A DNA stretch of 64,000 nucleotides, from positions 1 through 64,000 of the forward strand of contig LOES01000027.1 in NCBI GenBank assembly GCA_001515955.1. The letters run 5' to 3'. Of this stretch, positions 28,174-36,887 are shown in pieces. Every line of letters begins with the position of its first letter. Position 1 is the first letter of the stretch. The notes beneath the pieces were generated by a model. It saw only the letters and a program-made list of their open reading frames with translations. It made no database searches and was not told where the DNA came from. Both the position numbers and the translations under genes were made by a program. This stretch comes from Clostridia bacterium BRH_c25. GTDB lineage: Bacteria; Bacillota_A; Clostridia; Lutisporales; Lutisporaceae.

Positions 28174-28455
28174 ATGCTGAAGAGAATAAAACTGACTATA
28201 CAATATTTGAAGGATAAGAATGTTTCTTTCATGAAGAAGCTGCTTATAATAGGTAGTCTTCTATATTTGATTTTTCCAATTGATATTGTTCCGGACTATA
28301 TTATCGGACTGGGGATACTTGATGATATAACCGTACTGTCATTTGCCTGGATCGCGCTGAAATCAGAGCTGGATGAATACGGAAGGGAGAAAGGAATTGA
28401 AAGCAGCAGGAAGACAAAGGTGATACCTTTTGAAACCAAAAGAAAAGACGAATAG
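28174..28455 (+). CDS. DUF1232 (YkvA-type) membrane protein
   Basis: 93 residues. The DUF1232 signature LLYLIFPIDIVPDYIIGLGILDDITVL lies at about 30-56 and is read as two membrane-embedded helices. The family has no agreed function. The start follows GAGAGGATG. It is 12 bases ahead of the CapA-like gene, suggesting cotranscription with it. Confidence 0.8.
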   Translation: MLKRIKLTIQYLKDKNVSFMKKLLIIGSLLYLIFPIDIVPDYIIGLGILDDITVLSFAWIALKSELDEYGREKGIESSRKTKVIPFETKRKDE

Positions 28456-28467
28456 TGGGGTGAAGAA

Positions 28468-29559
28468 ATGAAAAAGATAACAGCTTTGTCTGCTATTATA
28501 ATAATGCTTATAATTTTTGGCTGTTCAGCGGCAGATGTTGAACAGGAAAATGAACAGAGTGTTCAGGAGAATACGCAGAATGGCACAATACAGGAAACGG
28601 TGCAGACGGAAGAGGAACAGGAAGAAAAGGAACAGGAGGAATTGGTGCTTTCCTTTGTTGGAGATATTATGTTTGATAAGTCGGTTGCCGGTTTTATCAA
28701 GTCAAAGGGGGAGGACTATATTTTTCAAGGCTATGAAAAGCACTTCAAAGGCAGCGACATTGTATTCGGAAACCTTGAAACAGCGCTCAGCAACAATGGA
28801 GAGCCCATGGAGGATAAGGAATATACCTTCAGAAGCAGTCCAAAGCTTGCACCTTTCTTGAAAAAGAACAATTTCCACACCATGAGTATTGCAAACAATC
28901 ATGTGCTTGATTATGGCCGTGCTGCGTTTGTCGATACAATGAAAGCACTGAAGGACAACGGTATAAGCTATGGGGGAGGAGGCCACAACAAGAAAGAAGC
29001 TTCAGAGGGTGTTATTATCGAGAAGAAAGGCCTTAAGATAGGTTTTATTGCTTTTACCAGGGTCACCCCCAGTGTCGATTGGTATGCAGGGGCTAAGAGG
29101 CCGGGAATCATAGGTGCTTATAAGGTTCATGAAGCAGAGGTTCTTGAGGCTGTCGGCAGCTTAAGGACAAAATGCGACCTTCTGGTAGTATCGCTGCATT
29201 GGGGAAAGGAAGGTACAACGACTGTGGGGAAGCAGGAGTCAGAGCTTGCTCACAAGCTGGTTGACGCGGGAGTTGATGTGATAATGGGACACCATTCTCA
29301 TGTAGTGCAGAGCTTTGAATTGCATAAAGACAAACTGATAATGTACAGCCTGGGAAATTTCATTTTCACAACTTCATATTCAGAAATCAGCAATAAGACC
29401 ATAATGGCAACGGTAAGATTTGATAAAAGCGGCAAGCTGAAATCTGTGGAAGCGGTGCCGGGCATAGTAAAATGGGGAAGGCCTGTTCCGATGGAAGAGG
29501 CTCAGGGAAGAGAGTTCATGGACTATCTTAATAAAATGAATATTAATATTGAGTTATAG
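28468..29559 (+). CDS. CapA/PgsA-family lipoprotein (metallophosphatase-like)
   Basis: 363 residues. Lipobox IIFGC at about 15-19, then a Glu/Gln-rich spacer (about 25-55), then the PGA_cap domain. Visible metal-ligand motifs are SFVGDIMFDKSV, FGNLETALS, SIANNHVLDYG, VVSLHWGKE and IMGHHSHVVQ. Members are linked to poly-gamma-glutamate capsule or to other wall-associated phosphatase roles. No capB or capC lies nearby, so capsule synthesis is unlikely and the role is open. It lies 40 bases before glgB on the same strand. Confidence 0.85.
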   Translation: MKKITALSAIIIMLIIFGCSAADVEQENEQSVQENTQNGTIQETVQTEEEQEEKEQEELVLSFVGDIMFDKSVAGFIKSKGEDYIFQGYEKHFKGSDIVFGNLETALSNNGEPMEDKEYTFRSSPKLAPFLKKNNFHTMSIANNHVLDYGRAAFVDTMKALKDNGISYGGGGHNKKEASEGVIIEKKGLKIGFIAFTRVTPSVDWYAGAKRPGIIGAYKVHEAEVLEAVGSLRTKCDLLVVSLHWGKEGTTTVGKQESELAHKLVDAGVDVIMGHHSHVVQSFELHKDKLIMYSLGNFIFTTSYSEISNKTIMATVRFDKSGKLKSVEAVPGIVKWGRPVPMEEAQGREFMDYLNKMNINIEL

Positions 29560-29599
29560 TATGTTTTGCTCTCATAATGAAAACAAGGAGGGGATGCAA

Positions 29600-31588
29600 A
29601 TGAGTGAACAACCCCTTAGCTCCTATGATGCTTACCTTTTCAGGGAGGGAAATCATTTCAGGAGTTATGATTTTCTTGGCGCACATCTTACGAATATAGC
29701 TGGTATTGATGGAGCGGTTTTTTGTGTATGGGCTCCAAATGCTGCTGCTGTGAGGTTGATTGGAGATTTTAACAGTTGGAACGGGACTTCCAGTGCTATG
29801 GCAAAAACTGACGATTCCGGCATATGGTCTTTATTCATTCCCGGCATGAAAGAGTGGGATATGTACAAGTATGAGATACATACCGGGGATGGAAGAGTTC
29901 TTGTAAAGTCGGACCCTTATGCTTTCTATTCAGAGCTGCGGCCTGGTAAAGCGTCAAAGCTGCTTTCCCTCAAAGGCTTTAAATGGAATGACGATAAATG
30001 GATGGAGCGCCGCGAAAGCGCGAATATATACGAAAGCCCGGTCAGTATTTATGAGGTGCATGCAGGTTCATGGAAGCAAAAGCCTGATGGCGGATATTAC
30101 ACTTACAGGGAGCTTGCGGAAGAACTGGTTGACTATGTCAAGGATATGGGCTATACCCATATTGAACTGCTGCCACTTACAGAATATCCCTTTGACGGCT
30201 CCTGGGGCTATCAAGCTACGGGTTATTACTCGGCAACCAGCAGATACGGCTCCCCCTATGATTTGATGTACTTCATCAACAAGTGTCACCAGGAGGATAT
30301 AGGAGTGATACTAGACTGGGTTCCGGGGCATTTCTGCAAGGATGACAATGGCCTGAGGCTTTTCGACGGAACCGCCCTATATGAGTACAGTGACCCGCGA
30401 AAGGGCGAGAATTACGGCTGGGGCACCTGTCATTTTGACCTTGGGAAGCCGGAGGTGCAAAGCTTCCTGATATCAAATGCTGTTTTCTGGTTCGAAAAAT
30501 ATCATATTGACGGGCTGAGAGTAGATGCGGTAGCAAGCATGCTTTATCTTGATTATGAGAGAAAGCCGGGGGAATGGATGCCAAATAAATACGGCGGCAG
30601 GGAAAACCTTGAGGCGGTGGATTTTATAAGGAAGCTTAACAAGGCTGTTTTTGAATATTATTCAAATGTAATGATGATAGCAGAGGAGTCTACTACCTGG
30701 CCTCTGGTAACAGCTCCCACCCACCTTGGCGGACTTGGTTTCAACTACAAGTGGAATATGGGTTGGATGAACGATATGCTTAAATACATGACAATGGACC
30801 CTATACACAGGAAATGGCATCACAACCTCATAACCTTTTCACTTATGTATGCATATACCGAGAACTATATCCTTCCCCTGTCCCATGATGAGGTGGTTCA
30901 CGGGAAAAAGTCGCTTCTGGATAAAATGCCGGGGGATTACTGGCAGAAGTTCGCAAACCTCAGGGTATTACTTGGCTATATGGCAGCACATCCGGGAAAG
31001 AAGCTGCTTTTTATGGGAGGAGAGCTGGGGCAGTTTATAGAATGGCGATATGATTCAGGCTTGGACTGGCTGCTGTTGGAGTACAAAATGCATAAGGAAA
31101 TACAATATTTTGTGAAAGCTGTTAATGACATTTATATGAAGGAACCGGCATTATGGGAGCTGGATCATGTATTTGAAGGCTTTGAATGGATTGATCCCAA
31201 TAATTTCGATCAGAGCATAATAGTTTTCATGCGCAAGGGAAAAGAGCAAAAGGATACTGTTATTATAATATGCAGCTTTACTCCGGTGGTATATGAAAAT
31301 TACAGAATCGGGGTACCGTACAGCTGCGGTTATACTGAGATTTTCAACAGTGATTGGGAGGAGTTCGGAGGCTCAGGGCAGAAAAACCACGGAGTAATAA
31401 GTGCCGGGAAGCAGAAATGGCAGAATCAGCCATATTCGATAGAAATAAAGGTACCGCCCCTGGGGGTAGTATATTTTAAACCGGCTGACCTTCCGGAGAA
31501 GGATTCTGCTGAAGAAGCCGTTGAAGTCATAGAGTCTGAAATGCTTGCAATTGGGGGAACAATACCACAGGGGAATACTAATTGGTAA
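29600..31588 (+). CDS. glgB: 1,4-alpha-glucan branching enzyme
   Basis: 662 residues starting at ATG 29600 after AAGGAGGGG. An earlier in-frame ATG at 29549 lies inside the upstream stop region and has no ribosome site. An N-terminal CBM48 domain is followed by the GH13 barrel, with nucleophile Asp309 (GLRVDAVAS), acid/base Glu362 (IAEEST) and Asp430 (SHDEVVHG). The spacing between these residues equals that of E. coli GlgB. It makes alpha-1,6 branches in glycogen. First enzyme gene of the cluster glgB-glgC-glgD-glgP-amylase. Confidence 0.96.
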   Translation: MSEQPLSSYDAYLFREGNHFRSYDFLGAHLTNIAGIDGAVFCVWAPNAAAVRLIGDFNSWNGTSSAMAKTDDSGIWSLFIPGMKEWDMYKYEIHTGDGRVLVKSDPYAFYSELRPGKASKLLSLKGFKWNDDKWMERRESANIYESPVSIYEVHAGSWKQKPDGGYYTYRELAEELVDYVKDMGYTHIELLPLTEYPFDGSWGYQATGYYSATSRYGSPYDLMYFINKCHQEDIGVILDWVPGHFCKDDNGLRLFDGTALYEYSDPRKGENYGWGTCHFDLGKPEVQSFLISNAVFWFEKYHIDGLRVDAVASMLYLDYERKPGEWMPNKYGGRENLEAVDFIRKLNKAVFEYYSNVMMIAEESTTWPLVTAPTHLGGLGFNYKWNMGWMNDMLKYMTMDPIHRKWHHNLITFSLMYAYTENYILPLSHDEVVHGKKSLLDKMPGDYWQKFANLRVLLGYMAAHPGKKLLFMGGELGQFIEWRYDSGLDWLLLEYKMHKEIQYFVKAVNDIYMKEPALWELDHVFEGFEWIDPNNFDQSIIVFMRKGKEQKDTVIIICSFTPVVYENYRIGVPYSCGYTEIFNSDWEEFGGSGQKNHGVISAGKQKWQNQPYSIEIKVPPLGVVYFKPADLPEKDSAEEAVEVIESEMLAIGGTIPQGNTNW

Positions 31589-31708
31589 TACTTGCTGCAT
31601 ATATATATAACATCATCAGTACTGACAAGTATTACGCAAGTCACTGGCATGGAACCCGACGCATATGGCACGCGGCAAATTCAACAAATATGTAGAGGAG
31701 GGGTATGC

Positions 31709-32863
31709 ATGAGGAAAAAAGAATGGATTGCCATGATTCTCGCTGGTGGACAGGGCAGCAGGCTCACCCTGCTTACAAAGAAGATTGCAAAGCCCGCTGT
31801 ATACTTTGGAGGCAAATACAGAATCATTGATTTTGTATTGAGCAATTGCTCCAATTCAGGAATTGATACTGTAGGTGTATTGACACAGTATCAGCCCTTG
31901 GTATTGAACTCATACATAGGGATAGGGAGCCCTTGGGATCTGGATAGAAAAAAAGGAGGGGTTACGCTGCTGCCGCCCTACGTGAATGAAAGGGGTGGAG
32001 AATGGTATAAGGGTACAGCCAATGCAATATACCAGAACATCAATTTCATCGATGAGCACAATCCTGATTATGTTGTAGTGCTTTCGGGAGATCACATATA
32101 TAAGATGGATTACACAAAGATGCTGGAATATCATAAGGAAAAATCAGCGGATGTCACTATTGCAGTTGTAGAGGTTCCATGGGAGGAGACCGACAGGTTC
32201 GGAATTATGAATACAGAATCAGACAGCAGAATATATGAGTTTGATGAAAAGCCCAGGAAGGCGAAAAGCAACCTTGCTTCAATGGGTATCTATATTTTTG
32301 ATTGGAAGGTTCTGCGAAAATACCTTGTGGAGGATGAAGCAGATCCCGATTCCAGCAATGACTTCGGCAAAAATATAATACCGCAGATGCTGAACAATGG
32401 GTTAATGCTTTATGCATATCCATTTTCCGGCTACTGGAAGGACGTAGGAACTATAGAAAGCTTATGGGAAGCCAACATGGACCTTCTGAAGGAGGACAAC
32501 GGACTTAACCTTTATGACCCAAAATGGAAGATATATTCGGTAAACCCTATAAGGCCTCCTCATTATATGGGGGAAACAGCAGTCATCAAGGATTCAATGG
32601 TGGGTGAAGGCTGCGTCATATACGGAGAAGTCAGAAATTCGGTTTTGTTCCCGGGAGTATACGTTGGCAGGGATACAAAGGTTATTGATACTGTAGTGAT
32701 GCCCAAGGTTTTGATTGGTGACAATGTCACAATAGAACGCGCCATAATTGGTTTGGAATCTGTCATCAAGAATGATTGCAGGATTGGTGACGGGACATCT
32801 AAAGCAATAACGCTTGTCGGGGAATATGAGCAGCTGCCTAAAGGCACCGCTTATAATGAGTAA
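31709..32863 (+). CDS. glgC: glucose-1-phosphate adenylyltransferase, catalytic subunit
   Basis: 384 residues from the ATG after GAGGAGGGG. The longer frame to 31592 is not supported. [32 protein letters not shown] carries the nucleotide-binding loop and regulatory lysine region. [10 protein letters not shown] and GYWKDVGTI are further family motifs, and a left-handed beta-helix ends the protein. It produces ADP-glucose for glycogen synthesis and probably forms a heteromer with GlgD, encoded next. The stop codon directly abuts a type B hairpin. Confidence 0.96.
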   Translation: MRKKEWIAMILAGGQGSRLTLLTKKIAKPAVYFGGKYRIIDFVLSNCSNSGIDTVGVLTQYQPLVLNSYIGIGSPWDLDRKKGGVTLLPPYVNERGGEWYKGTANAIYQNINFIDEHNPDYVVVLSGDHIYKMDYTKMLEYHKEKSADVTIAVVEVPWEETDRFGIMNTESDSRIYEFDEKPRKAKSNLASMGIYIFDWKVLRKYLVEDEADPDSSNDFGKNIIPQMLNNGLMLYAYPFSGYWKDVGTIESLWEANMDLLKEDNGLNLYDPKWKIYSVNPIRPPHYMGETAVIKDSMVGEGCVIYGEVRNSVLFPGVYVGRDTKVIDTVVMPKVLIGDNVTIERAIIGLESVIKNDCRIGDGTSKAITLVGEYEQLPKGTAYNE

Positions 32864-32913
32864 GTGATTATTAACACAACAACATACTGGTCTATCAAAG
32901 TGTTAAAAATCAC
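32864..32913 (+). repeat. type B hairpin abutting the glgC stop codon
   Basis: GTGATTATTAACAC (32864-32877) pairs with GTGTTAAAAATCAC (32900-32913) with one mismatch. It starts one base after the glgC TAA and sits in the glgC-glgD intercistronic space. The 15 bases after the stop are the same as those after glgD. There is no U run, so it is more likely a processing or stability element than a terminator. Confidence 0.75.
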
Positions 32914-33000
32914 AACATTGATTCAGTGCAGAGCATGCCCTGGAAGGGATATACTATACGAGGCACTAAAGCGCAAAAACAAACTGAGGGAGGGGTAATC

Positions 33001-34119
33001 ATGCTGGATTATATGGGAATCGTCAATCTAAGCGAGAGAGAAGACAACATCAAGGAGTTGACATACCACAGACCTATAGCTTCAATACCGATAGCCGGAA
33101 GATACAGGATGATAGATTTTGCTCTTTCAAACCTTGTGAATTCAGGAATCCAGAATATAAGCATATTCACACAGCACAAATACAGGTCTCTTCTGGATCA
33201 TCTGGGGACAGGAAAGGCATGGGACCTGGATAGGAAAAACGACGGACTGTTTATTATGACGCCAATGCTTAACTTTTACAACATGGGGATCAGCAGGGGG
33301 GATATTGAGAATTTTAAAAACCACATAGACTATATTCATTTGAGTAAACAAAACAATGTCATTGTGACCTCCAGCAGCATGGTATGCAATTTGAATTATG
33401 AGAATGCAATAAAGCATCATAATGAAACGGGAGCAGACATTACAGTTATATATAGAAGGGTGGGAGACTGCACTGAGGATTTTCAATACTGCAATATACT
33501 TACTGTTGATGAAGGCGGCAGGATCACAGGTGTGGATTTAAACCGCGGGAAAGAAAGTGAATGCAATATATCACTGGATATGTTCATAATGAAAAAGGCA
33601 CTCTTCCTGGATATTGTCAACACCTGTGTGTCAAGGGGTGATTGCGACTATTTCAAGCAAGCTGTTCATAACATCGTGGATAAGCTCAAGGTCTATGGAT
33701 ATGAGTTTAAAGGCTATCTGGCCTGTGTCAATTCAATACATAGCTATTACAAGACAAACATGCAGCTTTTGAATCTGGATACTTCAAAGGAGCTGTTTTT
33801 CAGAAATGGGCTCATATATACAAAGGTGAAGGATGAGCCGCCTACAAAATATGCAGAAAATGCAAGGGTGACAAATTCACTGGTGGCAAACGGATGCATA
33901 ATAGACGGTCAGATAGAGAACAGTATTATATTCCGGAGTGTGAAGGTAAGAAAAGGGGCAGTGGTCAAGAACAGTATACTGATGCAGAATTGCCTCATAG
34001 AAGAGGATGTCCACTTAATAAACGTAATATTGGATAAAGGCGTGAAGGTTACCAGGAATAAGCAGCTTAAGGGGGATGAAAGCTATCCTATCGTCATAGA
34101 GAAAAAAGCGATAATCTAG
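33001..34119 (+). CDS. glgD: GlgD, non-catalytic ADP-glucose pyrophosphorylase subunit
   Basis: 372 residues from the ATG after GAGGGAGGGG. The GlgC fold is kept (RPIASIPIAGRYRMIDFALSN, C-terminal beta-helix). The N-terminal GGxGxRL loop is absent: the protein begins MLDYMGIVNLSERED. That is characteristic of GlgD, the modulatory partner found in Firmicutes. It lies downstream of glgC, separated by a type B hairpin. Confidence 0.94.
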   Translation: MLDYMGIVNLSEREDNIKELTYHRPIASIPIAGRYRMIDFALSNLVNSGIQNISIFTQHKYRSLLDHLGTGKAWDLDRKNDGLFIMTPMLNFYNMGISRGDIENFKNHIDYIHLSKQNNVIVTSSSMVCNLNYENAIKHHNETGADITVIYRRVGDCTEDFQYCNILTVDEGGRITGVDLNRGKESECNISLDMFIMKKALFLDIVNTCVSRGDCDYFKQAVHNIVDKLKVYGYEFKGYLACVNSIHSYYKTNMQLLNLDTSKELFFRNGLIYTKVKDEPPTKYAENARVTNSLVANGCIIDGQIENSIIFRSVKVRKGAVVKNSILMQNCLIEEDVHLINVILDKGVKVTRNKQLKGDESYPIVIEKKAII

Positions 34120-34165
34120 TGATTATTAACACAACAAATTTCTTGTCTTTCAGAGTGTTAATAAT
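34119..34165 (+). repeat. type B hairpin abutting the glgD stop codon
   Basis: GTGATTATTAACAC (34119-34132) pairs with GTGTTAATAAT (34155-34165). The left arm begins on the last base of the TAG stop codon. It resembles the hairpin after glgC in sequence and in position. The 34120-34460 gap holds this hairpin, a terminator and the glgP leader element. Confidence 0.75.
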
Positions 34166-34195
34166 AGAGCTTCGCTGATGTATCACGGATGGCAT

Positions 34196-34222
34196 AAAGA
34201 GCGCAAAATCTGCGCTCTTTTC
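34196..34222 (+). terminator. rho-independent terminator after glgD
   Basis: AAAGAGCGCA (34196-34205) and TGCGCTCTTT (34211-34220) form a 10-bp stem followed by a short T run. It would separate glgBCD from glgP, which may have its own promoter. Confidence 0.85.
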
Positions 34223-34356
34223 ATATCATGGATATACAGAAAAACTACATTTTTAACCATAGTTAATATAACGGAGATATTGTATAATAAATTATAATCA
34301 GTAATTTTGGCTAAAATTGTATTTATGTCCCTTCCAGGCAAGACATTTCCTGTCGG

Positions 34357-34455
34357 CAGTGAAGTGTAGCTTCGCTGAAAGGGCAGATTAAGGAAACGTT
34401 TACGCGAAATTTGAATTAATGAATGCAAAATGTTTTTCGCGGAATATATAGGAGG
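34357..34455 (+). repeat. type C element in the glgP leader, ending in the RBS
   Basis: A first stem CAGTGAAG (34357-34364) with CTTCGCTG (34370-34377). The spacer is AGATTAAGGAAAC. The second stem is CGCGAAA (34403-34409) with TTTCGCG (34435-34441), with TTTGAATTAAT in its loop. The element ends in ATATATAGGAGG (34444-34455), 5 bases before the glgP ATG. Confidence 0.75.
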
Positions 34456-34460
34456 CAAAT

Positions 34461-36887
34461 ATGGCTGTTAGCAAGGATAGATTCAAGGAAGATTATTTAA
34501 AAAAGTTAATGATGATGTACGCGAAGAGCTTTGAGGAGGCGTCAAACAACGACAGATATTCGGCTTTGGGGAGTCTTATCAGGGATTATGCCACTATGGA
34601 TTGGGTTAAGACCAATGAAGAATATCTTAAGAGAAATGCAAAGCAGGTATATTACTTCTCAATTGAATTTCTGCTGGGAAGATTGCTGGGTAACAATTTA
34701 GTGAACCTGGGCCTGGAGGAAGTCTGCAATGGAGTGCTTCAAGAGCTTGGCTGCACTCTGAAGGAGATAAAGTCTGCCGAGCCTGACGCAGGGCTTGGGA
34801 ATGGAGGACTTGGAAGGCTTGCGGCCTGTTTTTTGGATTCCATGGCTTCCACAGGAATACCCGGACACGGCTGTGGAATCAGGTACAAGTATGGACTTTT
34901 CCAACAGAAGATTGTGGACGGATATCAGGTGGAGCTGCCGGAGAATTGGCTCCGGGAGGGAAATGTCTGGGAGATGAGGAAAGCCGACAAGGCTGTGGAG
35001 GTCAGGTTCGGGGGGGATGTAACCACCGAATATGAGAATGATAAGCTGGTATTCAAACATGAAAACTATGATACAGTGCTTGCAGTTCCTTATGATACGC
35101 CAATTATAGGCTACAGAAATGAAACTGTGAATACCTTAAGGCTCTGGAGTGCGGAAAATCCTGAAAAGGATTTCGATTTATCCTCCTTCAGCAAGGGAGA
35201 TTACATGAAGGCAGTAGAGAACAAATACTCTGTGGAGGCCATTTCCCAGGTGCTATACCCGGATGACAGCTATGCGGAAGGCAGGAAGCTGAGACTCAAG
35301 CAGCAGTATTTCTTCGTATCTGCAGGCCTGCAAAGCATTGTAAGGACCTATAAGCTTGCAAACCAGAGCATTAAGGATTTTGATGAAAAAGTGGCAATAC
35401 ACATAAATGACACTCATCCGGCCGTTGCAATACCGGAGCTTATGCGAATCCTGACGGATCAGGAAGGGGTTGACTGGGATACTGCCTGGAAGATAACCAC
35501 CAACACAATTTCCTATACCAACCATACTATTTTGTCTGAAGCCTTGGAGAAATGGCCCATAGACATGTTCAAGCAGATGCTGCCGAGGATTTATATGATA
35601 GTTGAGGAGATAAACGAGAGGTTTTGCAAAGATTTGTGGAACAGGTATCCCGGACAGTGGGAAAAGATATCAAGAATGGCCATAACAGCGGACGGATATG
35701 TGAAAATGGCCCATCTTGCGATAGTGGGAAGTCACAGTGTCAACGGGGTTGCCAAGATTCACACGGAAATATTGAAAAAACAGGAGCTTGCGGATTTCTA
35801 TCATTTTTATCCCTATAAGTTCAATAACAAGACCAACGGCATTACCCACAGAAGATGGCTTCTGAAGTCAAATCCGGAGCTTTCGCAGCTTCTTAAGGAT
35901 ACTATAGGTGCCAGTTGGGCAAAACACCCTACAGACCTAATCAAGCTCTTGAAATACCAGGATGATGCGTCGGTACAGGAAAAGCTAAGGCAGATAAAGC
36001 ACAACAACAAGCTGGAGCTGGCGAAAATAATCAAGGAGAAATATTCAATAGATGTGGATGCAAATTCGATATTCGATGTTCATATAAAAAGGCTGCATGC
36101 ATATAAGAGGCAGCTTCTGAATGTACTTCATATAATGCACCTGTACAACTGCCTGAGGGATAATCCCAGGCTTGACATGATACCCAGAACCTTCATATTC
36201 GGGGCTAAGGCGGCACCGGGCTATCAGCTGGCTAAACAGGAGATAAAGCTGATAAATACCCTGGCTGATAAAATAAATAACGACACAAGCATAGAAAATA
36301 AGCTTAAGGTAGTATTTATGGAGGACTACAAGGTATCCCTGGCAGAAAAGATTATCCCTGCTGCTGATGTAAGCGAACAGATTTCTACCACCACAAAGGA
36401 AGCCTCGGGTACCGGAAATATGAAGCTAATGATGAACGGGGCCATTACCGTTGCCACTCTCGATGGAGCCAATATCGAGATAAGGGATGAAGTTGGGGAT
36501 GATAATATTATAATATTCGGAATGACAGAAAGGGAAGTGCTGGATTATTACAGGCATGGGGGGTACAGTGCAATTGAGCATTACAACGGTGATCCGCGTA
36601 TAAGGACTGCGGTAGACCAGCTGATAAACGGATTCTTCCCGGTGAGCAACGTCGAGTTCATGGATATATACAACCATCTGCTGCTGCATAACGACGAATA
36701 CTTCGTACTGAAGGACTTCAATGCCTATGTGGAGGCCCATAAATGGGTAGATGAGCTTTACAGGCAAAAATCCAAGTGGACCAGGATGAGCATAAACAAT
36801 ATAGCTCACTCAGGAGTTTTCTCCAGTGACGGTACAATATCGGAATATGCTACAGGCATATGGGGAGCTAAAAGGGTGATTATATGA
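34461..36887 (+). CDS. glgP: glycogen/starch/alpha-glucan phosphorylase
   Basis: 808 residues, the normal family length. ADAGLGNGGLGRLAACF and GYGIRY-type motifs near 110-140 and the PLP-binding Lys655 in SGTGNMKLMMNG identify the enzyme. It releases glucose-1-phosphate from glycogen. The leader carries a type C element that supplies GGAGG. Its stop codon overlaps the next ATG (ATGA), so the amylase is translationally coupled. Confidence 0.97.
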   Translation: MAVSKDRFKEDYLKKLMMMYAKSFEEASNNDRYSALGSLIRDYATMDWVKTNEEYLKRNAKQVYYFSIEFLLGRLLGNNLVNLGLEEVCNGVLQELGCTLKEIKSAEPDAGLGNGGLGRLAACFLDSMASTGIPGHGCGIRYKYGLFQQKIVDGYQVELPENWLREGNVWEMRKADKAVEVRFGGDVTTEYENDKLVFKHENYDTVLAVPYDTPIIGYRNETVNTLRLWSAENPEKDFDLSSFSKGDYMKAVENKYSVEAISQVLYPDDSYAEGRKLRLKQQYFFVSAGLQSIVRTYKLANQSIKDFDEKVAIHINDTHPAVAIPELMRILTDQEGVDWDTAWKITTNTISYTNHTILSEALEKWPIDMFKQMLPRIYMIVEEINERFCKDLWNRYPGQWEKISRMAITADGYVKMAHLAIVGSHSVNGVAKIHTEILKKQELADFYHFYPYKFNNKTNGITHRRWLLKSNPELSQLLKDTIGASWAKHPTDLIKLLKYQDDASVQEKLRQIKHNNKLELAKIIKEKYSIDVDANSIFDVHIKRLHAYKRQLLNVLHIMHLYNCLRDNPRLDMIPRTFIFGAKAAPGYQLAKQEIKLINTLADKINNDTSIENKLKVVFMEDYKVSLAEKIIPAADVSEQISTTTKEASGTGNMKLMMNGAITVATLDGANIEIRDEVGDDNIIIFGMTEREVLDYYRHGGYSAIEHYNGDPRIRTAVDQLINGFFPVSNVEFMDIYNHLLLHNDEYFVLKDFNAYVEAHKWVDELYRQKSKWTRMSINNIAHSGVFSSDGTISEYATGIWGAKRVII

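Noticed and set aside
31709..34119. glgC and glgD as a recent duplication
   Set aside because: GlgD lacks the catalytic loop and the two proteins are well diverged; this is the standard Firmicute subunit pair.
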